Source: NZQO01 sp964639255
Lineage (GTDB): Bacteria > Bacteroidota > Bacteroidia > Flavobacteriales > Flavobacteriaceae
Direction of reading: 5' to 3'
NCBI GenBank assembly: GCA_964639255.1
Contig: CAZXDP010000053.1
Span: 1 to 18,551, forward strand
DNA length: 18,551 nucleotides
Numbering within the stretch: the first letter of the stretch is position 1; every line of letters starts with the position of its first letter. A model generated the notes under the pieces. That model was not told the DNA's origin, did not search any database, and was given only the letters and a program-made list of their open reading frames with translations. The position numbers and the translations under genes are program-made. Positions 8,802-16,186 of the stretch are shown here, piece by piece.

Positions 8802-9525
8802 TTGGATCTACATAAAATTCACTGTACTGTTGGCAATTATCGGCTTTTTGTTCGGTTTCACCCAAAAACGGAATGAAGGCCGGAAACTCAAGGGAGTTGA
8901 AATCACTTTTGTCGACGAAAACAGTCCTTTTATAACCCTGCCAACCGTTAATAAATTGTTGATACAAAATCATGACAGCGTTACGGGACTGCCTAAAGAT
9001 ACCGTAGTTTTGAAAGAGATGGAGTCCCGTTTGTTGGGACATGATATGGTGCGTGATGCCCAGGTATTTGTAACGGTAGACGGTGTTCTGGGTGCTGCCA
9101 TTGAGCAGCGCAAGCCATTGGGAAGAGTTTCGGCTACGCCAGACTATTATATCGATTATGATGGCAAACCCATGCCACTGTCGCAGGTGTATACGGCACG
9201 AGTGCCCTTGATAACGGGGGCATCGGCCTCCAAATTTACCGAGCTCACACCGCTGCTCATCGCCATAGAGAATGATCCCTTTATGAAAAGTAGCGTAGTG
9301 GGACTCCACCTCTATAAAAATGGAACAATAGCACTACGTCTTCGTAATTACAACGGAGAAGTGCTCTTTGGCAAGCCTGAGCAAATTGGGGATAAGTTTA
9401 GGCACTTTAAGGCATTTTACAGAAAGGCCAGCCAAGATAGAAAGCTTTCAGGCTATGAGAAGATAAGCCTCACCTTTGGGAATCAAGTAGTAGCCACAAA
9501 AATAGCAAGTGATGGAACACGATAA
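8791..9525 (+). CDS. ftsQ: Cell division protein FtsQ
   Basis: FtsQ is a bitopic divisome protein that links cytoplasmic and periplasmic division components. The 244-residue protein has a short cytoplasmic tip (MKRNW), one membrane helix at about 6-24, and a periplasmic portion. Residues of about 30-100 fit the POTRA-like first domain, and EQRKPLGRV near 101-109 resembles the conserved junction with the FtsQ/DivIB domain. The family diverges strongly, so position between murC and ftsA is an important part of the call. The ATG at 8791 lies inside the end of murC, and the stop lies 14 nt inside ftsA, so all three genes are probably translationally coupled. Confidence 0.9.
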   Translation: MKRNWIYIKFTVLLAIIGFLFGFTQKRNEGRKLKGVEITFVDENSPFITLPTVNKLLIQNHDSVTGLPKDTVVLKEMESRLLGHDMVRDAQVFVTVDGVLGAAIEQRKPLGRVSATPDYYIDYDGKPMPLSQVYTARVPLITGASASKFTELTPLLIAIENDPFMKSSVVGLHLYKNGTIALRLRNYNGEVLFGKPEQIGDKFRHFKAFYRKASQDRKLSGYEKISLTFGNQVVATKIASDGTR

Positions 9526-10858
9526 CATTGCAGTTGGATTAGATATTGGTACAACCAAGATCGTTGCCATGATTGGCAAAAAGAACGATTATGGGAAAAT
9601 GGAAATCTTGGGTATTGGCAAGGCTAAAAGCCTAGGGGTGCACCGTGGAGTAGTAAACAACATCACCCAAACCATACAGTCCATACAGCAGGCGGTGCAG
9701 GATGCCGAGACTTCTTCAGGTATGAAAATTGACGAGGTGGTAGTGGGCATAGCGGGACAGCATATTAGAAGCTTGCAGCATAGCGACTACATTACGCGCA
9801 CCAATAGCGATGAGGTCATCGACGAGGAAGATATCGAGCAGCTTTGCAACCAAGTGCATAAACTGGTGATGCTTCCCGGAGAGGAAATTATACACGTATT
9901 GCCCCAAGATTACAAAGTAGATGGACAAGCCGAGATCACGGAACCCATAGGTATGTATGGTGGTAGGTTGGAGGCTAACTTTCACGTTGTGGTAGGGCAG
10001 GTGTCCTCTATTCGAAATATAGGGCGATGCGTTAAGAGCGCTGGCTTACAACTTTCTGGTATCACCTTAGAGCCTCTGGCATCGGCAAATGCAGTGCTTA
10101 GCAGGGAAGAAAAAGAAGCGGGTGTCGCCTTGATCGATATAGGCGGCGGTACCACAGATCTCGCCATCTTCAAAGATGGTATTATTCGCCATACCGCGGT
10201 CATCCCTTTCGGCGGAAACGTGATTACCGAAGACATCAAAGAAGGGTGCAGTATCATCGAGAAACAGGCAGAGCTTCTAAAGATTAAGTTCGGCTCCGCG
10301 TGGCCTGGCGAGAATAAAGACAATGAAATAGTAAGTATCCCCGGGCTCCGTGGTCGTGAGCCTAAGGAAATTACGTTGAAGAACCTTTCCAAGATCATCC
10401 ACGCACGGGTAGTGGAGATTATAGAACAGATATTCTTGGAAATAAAAAATTATGGACACGAAGACCAAAAGAAGAAATTGATCGCTGGTATCGTTCTTAC
10501 CGGCGGCGGCGCCCAGTTACAGCACATCAAGCAACTGGTAGAATATATTACGGGAATGGATACGCGTATAGGTTATCCAAACGAGCATTTGGCGGGCGAT
10601 AGCGATGCTGAAACTACTAGCCCAATGTATGCAACCGCTGTAGGATTGGTGCTTAACAGTTTGGAAACCAAGAGCAAGACCCATAGACCAAATAGGGCCA
10701 CAGCTGTATTTGATAATAAGGAGCCAAAAGCCCCAGCCGAACAACAGCTTGGCACTACCGAAGTAGAAACGGAGCAAGAAACGGAAACCGAGAAACGCCG
10801 TGGCTTCTTCGATCGATGGGCAGAGAAATTCAAGGATTTTTTGGATAATGCCGAATAA
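9512..10858 (+). CDS. ftsA: Cell division protein FtsA
   Basis: FtsA is the actin-like protein that tethers FtsZ filaments to the membrane. The 448-residue protein has the phosphate-1 motif GLDIGTTKI at 9-17, the 1C subdomain following it, phosphate-2 IDIGGGTTDLAIF at 208-220 and the adenosine motif VLTGGGAQL at 328-335. The C-terminal RRGFFDRWAEKFKDFLDN at 429-446 is an amphipathic helix suited to membrane targeting. A Glu/Thr-rich linker (about 405-428) separates it from the ATPase core. I chose the ATG at 9512; a GTG immediately upstream at 9509 would add only one Met. The gene overlaps ftsQ by 14 nt. Confidence 0.96.
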   Translation: MEHDNIAVGLDIGTTKIVAMIGKKNDYGKMEILGIGKAKSLGVHRGVVNNITQTIQSIQQAVQDAETSSGMKIDEVVVGIAGQHIRSLQHSDYITRTNSDEVIDEEDIEQLCNQVHKLVMLPGEEIIHVLPQDYKVDGQAEITEPIGMYGGRLEANFHVVVGQVSSIRNIGRCVKSAGLQLSGITLEPLASANAVLSREEKEAGVALIDIGGGTTDLAIFKDGIIRHTAVIPFGGNVITEDIKEGCSIIEKQAELLKIKFGSAWPGENKDNEIVSIPGLRGREPKEITLKNLSKIIHARVVEIIEQIFLEIKNYGHEDQKKKLIAGIVLTGGGAQLQHIKQLVEYITGMDTRIGYPNEHLAGDSDAETTSPMYATAVGLVLNSLETKSKTHRPNRATAVFDNKEPKAPAEQQLGTTEVETEQETETEKRRGFFDRWAEKFKDFLDNAE

Positions 10859-10916
10859 GGAACACAACGGTCATTTTGGGCCGAAAGACAACAGAACCTC
10901 ACAAATATAGAATACT

Positions 10917-12932
10917 ATGAGCAGCAACACAGATTTTGAAAGCATTTCGTTCGATTTGCCCAAAAACCAAAGCAATGTCATCAAGGTCATTGGCGTGGGC
11001 GGTGGTGGCAGTAATGCCATCAACCACATGTTCAGCCAGGGCATAAAGGGAGTAGATTTCGTAATCTGCAATACCGATGCCCAAGCTTTGGAAAACAGCG
11101 CGGTACCCATCAAGATCCAATTGGGGGTCTCCCTTACCGAAGGCCTCGGGGCCGGGGCCAATCCGCAAATTGGCGAACAGTCGGCCGTGGAGAGTATGGA
11201 AGAGATAAAATCTATGCTCACCACCAACACCAAGATGATTTTTATTACCGCTGGTATGGGTGGCGGCACGGGTACGGGTGCGGCACCAATCATCGCCAAA
11301 ATGGCCAAGGAGCTCGACATCCTCACCGTAGGCATCGTTACCATTCCATTTCAATTTGAGGGGAAGACACGAAACGAACAGGCACAAATAGGTGTGGAAA
11401 AGCTGCGGCAAAACTGCGATTCACTCATCGTAATCAACAATAACAAGCTACGGGAGGTCTATGGCAATCTTGGCTTTAAGGCCGGTTTTTCTAAGGCCGA
11501 TGAGGTACTCGCTACAGCTGCCCGTGGTATCGCCGAGGTAATTACCCACCACTATACGCAAAACATTGACTTGCGCGATGCCAAAACCGTTTTGGCGAAC
11601 AGCGGCACCGCCATAATGGGAAGCGCCAGCGCCAGCGGAGCCAACCGAGCGCACGAGGCCATTTCAAAGGCACTGGACTCTCCCTTGCTTAACGATAACA
11701 AGATTAAAGGCGCCCAAAACGTATTGTTGCTCATCGTTTCGGGAACCGAGGAGATTACCATCGATGAAATTGGGGAAATTAGCGACCACATTCAAGATGA
11801 GGCTGGCCATAGCGCAAACATTATCATGGGAGTTGGTGAAGACGAGTCGTTGGAAGGAGCTATTGGTATCACCGTTATCGCTACCGGTTTTAATGCCGAA
11901 CAACAGGATGATATCGTCAATACAGAATCTAAAAAAATCATCCATACGTTAGAGGAAGAACAACGCGCCGAACATGAACTTTCCCCTAAGCCCACCGCGA
12001 CGAAGGTAGTCTTGCCAAAAGCACAGCCCGAACCAAAAAAGGAGCCTATCATTCGGCATACCCTTTTTGAAGAGGAGCCAGAAACCGTGGCTAAGACCAT
12101 GCCAGATGCACCCGCCAAGAGGGAACTTCCCTTCGACGGATTTGTGGAAACTTCGGAATTACTGAAGAATATGGACGTGGCCTATGAAGAAATCGACATT
12201 CATCACATAGCCGAATTTGAACAAATAATGATCAATGAGATCGATGTGAACGACTTCGTAATCGTAGAGCCGAAAAAGGAAGCGCCCAAAAAACCGGAAC
12301 CCAAAACAATTGCTGCCCAGGACGACCAAATGCTTATTTTCGATCTTCCCGTGCAATCGGGCAAGCCCGTAGAAAATCTTCAAAAATCGCAAGGGGAAGC
12401 AACCCGAGAGCACGTAACCGAGACTGCTAAAATTGAGGATATCGAGGTGAACGATCACGTTGAAATAGTGCCTATAACAGAAATGTCTGGTGAGGGCGTA
12501 AAGCGCTATAGTTTAGACGACTATCAGGAGATGGAGAACCGTCTCAATGAGGCCAAACCTACCAATAAGAAAGAACAGGCAGATGAAGAAAAAGAAATCG
12601 TCTTTGAGAAAAAAACCATCAACGTACCCACACCACCGGCCGAGGACGATGGCGACGGCGTAGACCCCATTAATTCCCCTATCTCCAAATTACTGCGCGA
12701 CCGTACCGAAGAGCGCAAGCGCAAGATGAAGGAATTCAACTATAAGTTCAGAAACGGGAATACCAAGATTGAAGATATTGAAAAACAACCTGCCTATAAG
12801 CGCATGGGTATCGATCTGGATGAGCCTTCTGGCGATCGAGGTGCAATGTCGCGCACTTCGGTGAACACCGAGAACGACGACGATATAGAGCTGCGGAACA
12901 ATAATTCGTTTCTCCACGACAATGTCGATTAA
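10917..12932 (+). CDS. ftsZ: Cell division GTPase FtsZ with a long C-terminal linker
   Basis: FtsZ is the tubulin-like GTPase that forms the Z-ring. Of 671 residues, the GTPase and C-terminal tubulin-fold domains take up about 20-330: GVGGGGSNA at 26-34, the tubulin signature GGGTGTG at 115-121, and the T7 synergy loop NIDLRDA at 216-222 with D218 and D221. The rest is far longer than the roughly 50-residue linker of E. coli. Residues of about 335-590 are low-complexity, acidic and Pro/Lys-rich. They are followed by a basic predicted helix (KLLRDRTEERKRKMKEF, 591-607), the segment IEKQPAYKRMGIDLDE at 621-636, which I take as the partner-binding peptide, and a terminal NNSFLHDNVD. The 58-nt gap from ftsA shows no clear promoter. 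A terminator follows. Confidence 0.97.
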   Translation: MSSNTDFESISFDLPKNQSNVIKVIGVGGGGSNAINHMFSQGIKGVDFVICNTDAQALENSAVPIKIQLGVSLTEGLGAGANPQIGEQSAVESMEEIKSMLTTNTKMIFITAGMGGGTGTGAAPIIAKMAKELDILTVGIVTIPFQFEGKTRNEQAQIGVEKLRQNCDSLIVINNNKLREVYGNLGFKAGFSKADEVLATAARGIAEVITHHYTQNIDLRDAKTVLANSGTAIMGSASASGANRAHEAISKALDSPLLNDNKIKGAQNVLLLIVSGTEEITIDEIGEISDHIQDEAGHSANIIMGVGEDESLEGAIGITVIATGFNAEQQDDIVNTESKKIIHTLEEEQRAEHELSPKPTATKVVLPKAQPEPKKEPIIRHTLFEEEPETVAKTMPDAPAKRELPFDGFVETSELLKNMDVAYEEIDIHHIAEFEQIMINEIDVNDFVIVEPKKEAPKKPEPKTIAAQDDQMLIFDLPVQSGKPVENLQKSQGEATREHVTETAKIEDIEVNDHVEIVPITEMSGEGVKRYSLDDYQEMENRLNEAKPTNKKEQADEEKEIVFEKKTINVPTPPAEDDGDGVDPINSPISKLLRDRTEERKRKMKEFNYKFRNGNTKIEDIEKQPAYKRMGIDLDEPSGDRGAMSRTSVNTENDDDIELRNNNSFLHDNVD

Positions 12933-12964
12933 CCCCCATCTTATGTAATTACTTTTTTCAAAGG

Positions 12965-12990
12965 CCCGGACGGTAACGTTCGGGTTTTTT
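12965..12990 (+). terminator. Rho-independent terminator of the dcw cluster
   Basis: CCCGGAC (12965-12971) pairs with GTTCGGG (12978-12984), including one G-U pair, around the loop GGTAAC. Six T residues follow at 12985-12990. It lies 32 nt after the ftsZ stop and marks the end of the division and cell wall operon. Confidence 0.9.
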
Positions 12991-13003
12991 AATGCAAAAT
13001 CTA

Positions 13004-13034
13004 TTTTCCAATAGCGGGTAATTGATTATCTTCG
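13004..13034 (+). promoter_or_regulatory. Putative Bacteroidota-type promoter for the GatB/YqeY gene
   Basis: TATCTTCG at 13027-13034 differs at one base from the Bacteroidota -7 consensus TAnnTTTG. A TTTT tract at 13004-13007 lies 19 nt upstream, where the -33 TTTG is expected. The element lies between the ftsZ terminator and the start codon at 13057, leaving a short leader. Confidence 0.4.
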
Positions 13035-13056
13035 CAACCTGAAAACGCACTTTGGT

Positions 13057-13506
13057 ATGAGCTTACAGAAACAGGTAATGGACGCGATGAAAACTGCGAT
13101 GAAGGAAAAACGGGCGAGTGACCTTGAGGCCTTACGTGCGGTTAAATCGGCATTGCTGCTGGCACAGACTGAGACAGGTGCAAAGGAAGAATTGACAGAA
13201 GACGAGGAGATTAAATTATTACAACGTTTGGTAAAGCAACGACGCGACAGTGCCGCTATTTTTACCGAGCAGGGACGTAACGATCTTGCCGAGCCAGAAC
13301 TCCAACAGGCAGCTGTGATTGAGCGCTTTCTTCCTGAGCAGGCCAGTGAGGAAGAAGTGGCAAAAGTGGTAGATCAAGTAATTTCTGAAACCGGTGCTAG
13401 TTCTATGAAAGATATGGGTGCCGTGATGGGGAGAGCGAACCAGCTCTTGGCTGGAAAGGCCGATGGTAAAACCATTTCCTCTGTTGTGAAGCAGCGTTTG
13501 TCGTAG
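13057..13506 (+). CDS. GatB/YqeY domain-containing protein
   Basis: The 149-residue protein is a stand-alone version of the helical YqeY domain, which is related to the tRNA-binding tail of the amidotransferase subunit GatB. The exact role of stand-alone members is unsettled. Visible family features are the N-terminal helix (LQKQVMDAMKTAMKEKRASD), LLQRLVKQRRDSA near 54-66, RNDLAEPEL, and IERFLPEQASEEE near 89-101. Length is normal for the family. It has its own likely promoter after the ftsZ terminator, and a tRNA-Arg gene starts 21 nt after its stop, so the two may share a transcript. A link to aminoacylation or amidotransfer would be an inference from the domain only. Confidence 0.93.
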   Translation: MSLQKQVMDAMKTAMKEKRASDLEALRAVKSALLLAQTETGAKEELTEDEEIKLLQRLVKQRRDSAAIFTEQGRNDLAEPELQQAAVIERFLPEQASEEEVAKVVDQVISETGASSMKDMGAVMGRANQLLAGKADGKTISSVVKQRLS

Positions 13507-13528
13507 TAACGATTTTATTGTAATTTTG
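13497..13528 (+). promoter_or_regulatory. Consensus-like TTTG/TAnnTTTG promoter running into the tRNA 5' end
   Basis: TTTG at 13497-13500 and TAATTTTG at 13521-13528 match the Bacteroidota -33 and -7 elements, with a 20-nt spacer. The final G of the -7 element is base 1 of the tRNA, so initiation a few bases downstream would miss the mature 5' end. It may therefore be fortuitous or not serve this tRNA. Confidence 0.35.
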
Positions 13529-13601
13529 GCCGCGTAGTTCAACTGGATAGAATATCAGATTTCGGCTCTGAGGGTTGGGGGTTCGAATCCTCCCGCGGTC
13601 A
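13528..13601 (+). tRNA. tRNA-Arg (anticodon UCG)
   Basis: The 74-nt cloverleaf folds fully. The acceptor stem pairs 13528-13534 with 13594-13600 (one G-U). The D stem is GTTC/GAAT. The anticodon stem is TCAGA/TCTGA with loop TTTCGGC, which places TCG at positions 34-36 (13562-13564) to read the arginine codon CGA. The variable loop has 5 nt, the T stem is GGGGG/CCTCC with loop TTCGAAT, and the discriminator base is A13601. CCA is not encoded. G37 is as expected for a CGN-reading tRNA. Confidence 0.95.
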
Positions 13602-13611
13602 CTTGAAAATG

Positions 13612-13643
13612 AAAGGTCTGCAACCAATGTTGCAGACCTTTTT
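13612..13643 (+). terminator. Strong terminator after tRNA-Arg, probably bidirectional
   Basis: AAAGGTCTGCAA (13612-13623) pairs perfectly over 12 bp with TTGCAGACCTTT (13630-13641) around a 6-nt loop, and the T-run continues to 13643. On the opposite strand the stem is also followed by a T-rich stretch (TTTCATTTTC). The hairpin lies between the tRNA and the convergent haloperoxidase-like gene, so it can serve both. Confidence 0.85.
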
Positions 13644-13707
13644 AGTTTACAATCAAGCTATTTTTCTCAAACCAGGCCCTGCTGTTCGGAAAAATAAATG
13701 CCTCTGC

Positions 13708-15171
13708 CTACTGGCCCATATGCTTTTTGTAAAATTTCCAGGCCTCGTGCGCCACGTTACGGCCCAATTCAAGTCCGGCTATATTATCTGCCTGAATGTG
13801 ATATCCGCCCAATACCCTTGAAATTCCGGCCATTTCAGCTGTTTCGGTAAATGTTGGAAACCGAAGCGTAACCGTTTGCCCCTTATAGCCGGGTTCGGTC
13901 ATTGCGCCAGCCACCAGCTGTACTTGCTCACCAAAAATATCACTGCCGGTCCACAGTCTTAAAGCTTCGGCACACCCGCCGCTTATGGTGGAATGGCCAG
14001 AGACATAACTAGGGAAGGGCGGACATAAGAATGTTTCCGGCGAATAGGGTCGCCATTCGCTCCCGTCTATTTCCAAAAATCCTTTCCCCTCGCCACCCCA
14101 AGCTTTTATTTTCTGTCCTTGATAGTATTCGTGTACCAAGGCGTAAGGTCGAGCGTAGTCGTAGTGCATTTTGGCGTCCCACGAAGCGATAAAGGCATCC
14201 ATAGCCACAACTTGATTGTAGAAAAACATTGCTACGTCTTGATCGAGTGTGTGTTGGTCGCGTCGGGAAATATCTTGGGCAAATTTAAGCCAATGCCCTG
14301 CCTGTTGCACCGATTGGGGGCCATCGCGCATAAATTCCACCAACGCTTTTTGCTCATCTGTCAACTGGGCTTGCAGTTCAATTACCTCACGAACTTCAGC
14401 CTCCAACTGTGCGCTTCCTATCATCGGCGGCGGCCCTGGTCGAAACTGGTCGCCAGATTGTAGTGCAATGGGTGTTACCTTATCCCAGAATGGAGTAAGG
14501 CATGCAGGTGCAAATCGGCCTCCATTGCCGTCAGAGAAATACTTTGGCTGCCAACGGTTACCATCAACATTAGTATCTGCGCTGTTAACGGGAGCATACC
14601 CCGTATAATCGAAATAAGGATCGCCGTTACCGCCAGGCGCATCACCATATTGGTTAGCACCATCACCCCTTCTAGCAGCGATTACGGCTTGAGCGGCCAA
14701 ATTCCCAATACCTTCGGGAGTTGATGGATCTGTTGTCGTGTTGGTAGGATCCAAACCGTTGGCGGTCATAAATTCAGCGAATAGATGGGCATCACTATAG
14801 TAATATTCAGTCAAGCTGCGATAGGCCGCATAACTAATGGCAATCTCTTTATTTGTAAGGGTGCGCTCTTCAATTGGTCTACGGGCAATCTCTTCGAGGT
14901 AGACAGGCTGCGCTTTTTCATCGTAACGTGACCAGGCATCGAAGACAGCTACGAATATCAATCCCAAATATCTAGAGGTAATGGTGGGTCTAGGCCTAAA
15001 ACGTTCGGTGTCATTTGCGGTAGCTACCAAGGCCAATTCGGCCAGTTGGTACGCCCGGTTTTCAGTTCCCGTGGGTTCTTTGATATCGTAAACGTACGAG
15101 TCATTGACTTGGGAATGTACATTTCCGAAGCTAAAAAACGCGAGAAGCAAAGCTAGCGACAGGTTTCTCAT
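13708..15171 (-). CDS. Secreted vanadium-dependent haloperoxidase / PAP2-superfamily enzyme
   Basis: From the ATG at 15171 the protein is 487 residues with a signal peptide (MRNLSLALLLAFFSFGNVHS). A start at 15216 would add 15 residues before it and is less likely. The helical body contains the vanadate/phosphate site of the haloperoxidase and acid phosphatase superfamily: K334-x6-R341 (KMHYDYARP), S391-G392-H393 in FPSYVSGHS, and R452 with H458 in SRVLGGYH. The spacing matches vanadium chloroperoxidase (K353, R360, SGH 402-404, R490, H496). W331 and F386 also match chloroperoxidase W350 and F397, positions linked to halide use. Family members use peroxide to oxidise halides, or hydrolyse phosphate esters. 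The sequence fits a peroxidase better than a lipid phosphatase, but activity is inferred. It converges on the tRNA-Arg unit. Confidence 0.85.
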   Translation of the reverse strand: MRNLSLALLLAFFSFGNVHSQVNDSYVYDIKEPTGTENRAYQLAELALVATANDTERFRPRPTITSRYLGLIFVAVFDAWSRYDEKAQPVYLEEIARRPIEERTLTNKEIAISYAAYRSLTEYYYSDAHLFAEFMTANGLDPTNTTTDPSTPEGIGNLAAQAVIAARRGDGANQYGDAPGGNGDPYFDYTGYAPVNSADTNVDGNRWQPKYFSDGNGGRFAPACLTPFWDKVTPIALQSGDQFRPGPPPMIGSAQLEAEVREVIELQAQLTDEQKALVEFMRDGPQSVQQAGHWLKFAQDISRRDQHTLDQDVAMFFYNQVVAMDAFIASWDAKMHYDYARPYALVHEYYQGQKIKAWGGEGKGFLEIDGSEWRPYSPETFLCPPFPSYVSGHSTISGGCAEALRLWTGSDIFGEQVQLVAGAMTEPGYKGQTVTLRFPTFTETAEMAGISRVLGGYHIQADNIAGLELGRNVAHEAWKFYKKHMGQ

Positions 15172-15375
15172 TAGATCAAATAATTGGTTAGGTGCTTTTC
15201 GAGATAGTGGTGCCATTCGGGAGGTAATGCTCGTCAGATTTTACTCCTAATGTTCAACCAGCCATCGTGTTAGGGTTGTTCTAAAATAATTATTTTTTCA
15301 AATAGTCTTTCATAGAGGATTGGATTTTTAATTCAAATATTTCAAGGTAAACTAAAAAATTGTAGGTTGATGTGC
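15172..15375. other. AT-rich intergenic region upstream of the haloperoxidase-like gene
   Basis: This 204-nt gap is the longest non-coding stretch in the window. It holds a perfect AT-only palindrome, AAAATAATTATTTT, at 15283-15296. I found no convincing promoter match or terminator. It is long enough for the haloperoxidase-like gene to have its own promoter. Confidence 0.5.
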
Positions 15376-16128
15376 TTATAGCTTGGGTACGTAGAAAGTG
15401 ATCCAAGGAGTTGGTTGCAGTACGGCTTCTGCTTCAGCCATAGGGGAAAATTGCACCGAATACATTCTATCATCCTGAAGATTAAAGGAACCGCCGCACA
15501 TACTGTAACCCACATACAAAAATCTATTTTTTGGCTGTAATAGGTACGCGGTACTTTTATTGGTCTTCAAATCGACAAGTTCTGCTTTATACCAAGTTTG
15601 CTGTTCTGCCAAATCGTGCAACTTGAAAATCGCATTATGATCTAAACCACATCCAAGTTCCATAAAATTTATTCGTTCAAAAGAGATTTTGGAACTTTTG
15701 ATAGGTGTAGCAATTATGGAGGATTCACGGGTAGTCCAACATAGATCATCTTGAGTGGGAAATAGCAAATCTCTAATGACTCCGTTATATCTTTCGGCTA
15801 CAGGATCATCATATAAAAGGGTGTAGGATGTATTGGGTACGAGTGGTCGCTCTGGTTGCAAAGCAATTTGAGAACGGTTTTTCCATCCTAGATAAAAACT
15901 CACAACTTTCAATGGGATCAAATCTCCCTGTTCGCTTTCAAGGCATAGCGATTGGTTGGATAGGCTTTCCACGGTTCGTTGGCTATCGCCAGATCCTTCA
16001 AAAACAATAAGCGGTGAAAACCCGATAGTAGAAGTTTCTGGATAGACCGATAACCACGTGGTTATACATTCAGCCCAACCCGTAATGGCAAGACTAAAAA
16101 ATAGTAGTGTGAAAAGAGCTTGTCTCAT
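15376..16128 (-). CDS. Exported protein of unknown function, possibly with Ig-like folds
   Basis: I do not recognise this 250-residue protein. Residues 1-19 (ending ITGWA) are a clear signal peptide with probable cleavage before E20. The following cysteine lacks a lipobox because Glu precedes it, so a lipoprotein is unlikely. The mature part has five cysteines (21, 62, 130, 160, 211), unusual enough to suggest disulfides in the periplasm or outside the cell. Residues of about 24-125 look beta-rich, and QPERPLVPNTSYTLLYD at 91-107 resembles the last strands of bacterial Ig-like domains (Big_5 type). The second half may be a similar domain. It lies 58 nt downstream of the SRAP gene and 204 nt upstream of the haloperoxidase-like gene. 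A promoter-like element precedes it. Function is unknown. Confidence 0.8.
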   Translation of the reverse strand: MRQALFTLLFFSLAITGWAECITTWLSVYPETSTIGFSPLIVFEGSGDSQRTVESLSNQSLCLESEQGDLIPLKVVSFYLGWKNRSQIALQPERPLVPNTSYTLLYDDPVAERYNGVIRDLLFPTQDDLCWTTRESSIIATPIKSSKISFERINFMELGCGLDHNAIFKLHDLAEQQTWYKAELVDLKTNKSTAYLLQPKNRFLYVGYSMCGGSFNLQDDRMYSVQFSPMAEAEAVLQPTPWITFYVPKL

Positions 16129-16153
16129 GAATTGCCTTTATTAAAATTGTAAA

Positions 16154-16179
16154 CAAAGATTGTGCCCTGGAATGTTCAA
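16154..16179 (-). promoter_or_regulatory. Weak Bacteroidota-type promoter candidate for the exported protein
   Basis: On the minus strand AATCTTTG (16161-16154) differs at one base from TAnnTTTG. A TTG (16179-16177) lies 15 nt upstream, slightly closer than the usual 17-23. It lies between the SRAP stop and the ATG at 16128, so the exported protein may be transcribed separately. Confidence 0.25.
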
Positions 16180-16186
16180 CCTCTGC

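Noticed and set aside
8725..9309. 194-codon open frame antisense to murC/ftsQ
   Set aside because: It lies fully opposite well-supported coding sequence, has no family-like features, and reads as a low-quality translation with no promoter.
9509..9511. GTG as the start of ftsA
   Set aside because: It immediately precedes an ATG and would add only one residue; ATG 9512 is the simpler choice.
9982..10398. 138-codon antisense frame opposite ftsA
   Set aside because: It is a shadow of ftsA with no recognisable domain or start region.
10871..11411. Two long antisense frames (157 and 170 codons) opposite ftsZ
   Set aside because: Both are opposite the highly conserved FtsZ GTPase domain, whose codon use leaves the other strand open by chance.
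13603..13821. 72-codon + strand frame after the tRNA
   Set aside because: It reads through the terminator hairpin and then antisense to the haloperoxidase-like gene.
15283..15296. Perfect palindrome AAAATAATTATTTT as a regulatory site
   Set aside because: It is AT-only in AT-rich DNA, so it is likely to arise by chance; noted only in the intergenic entry.
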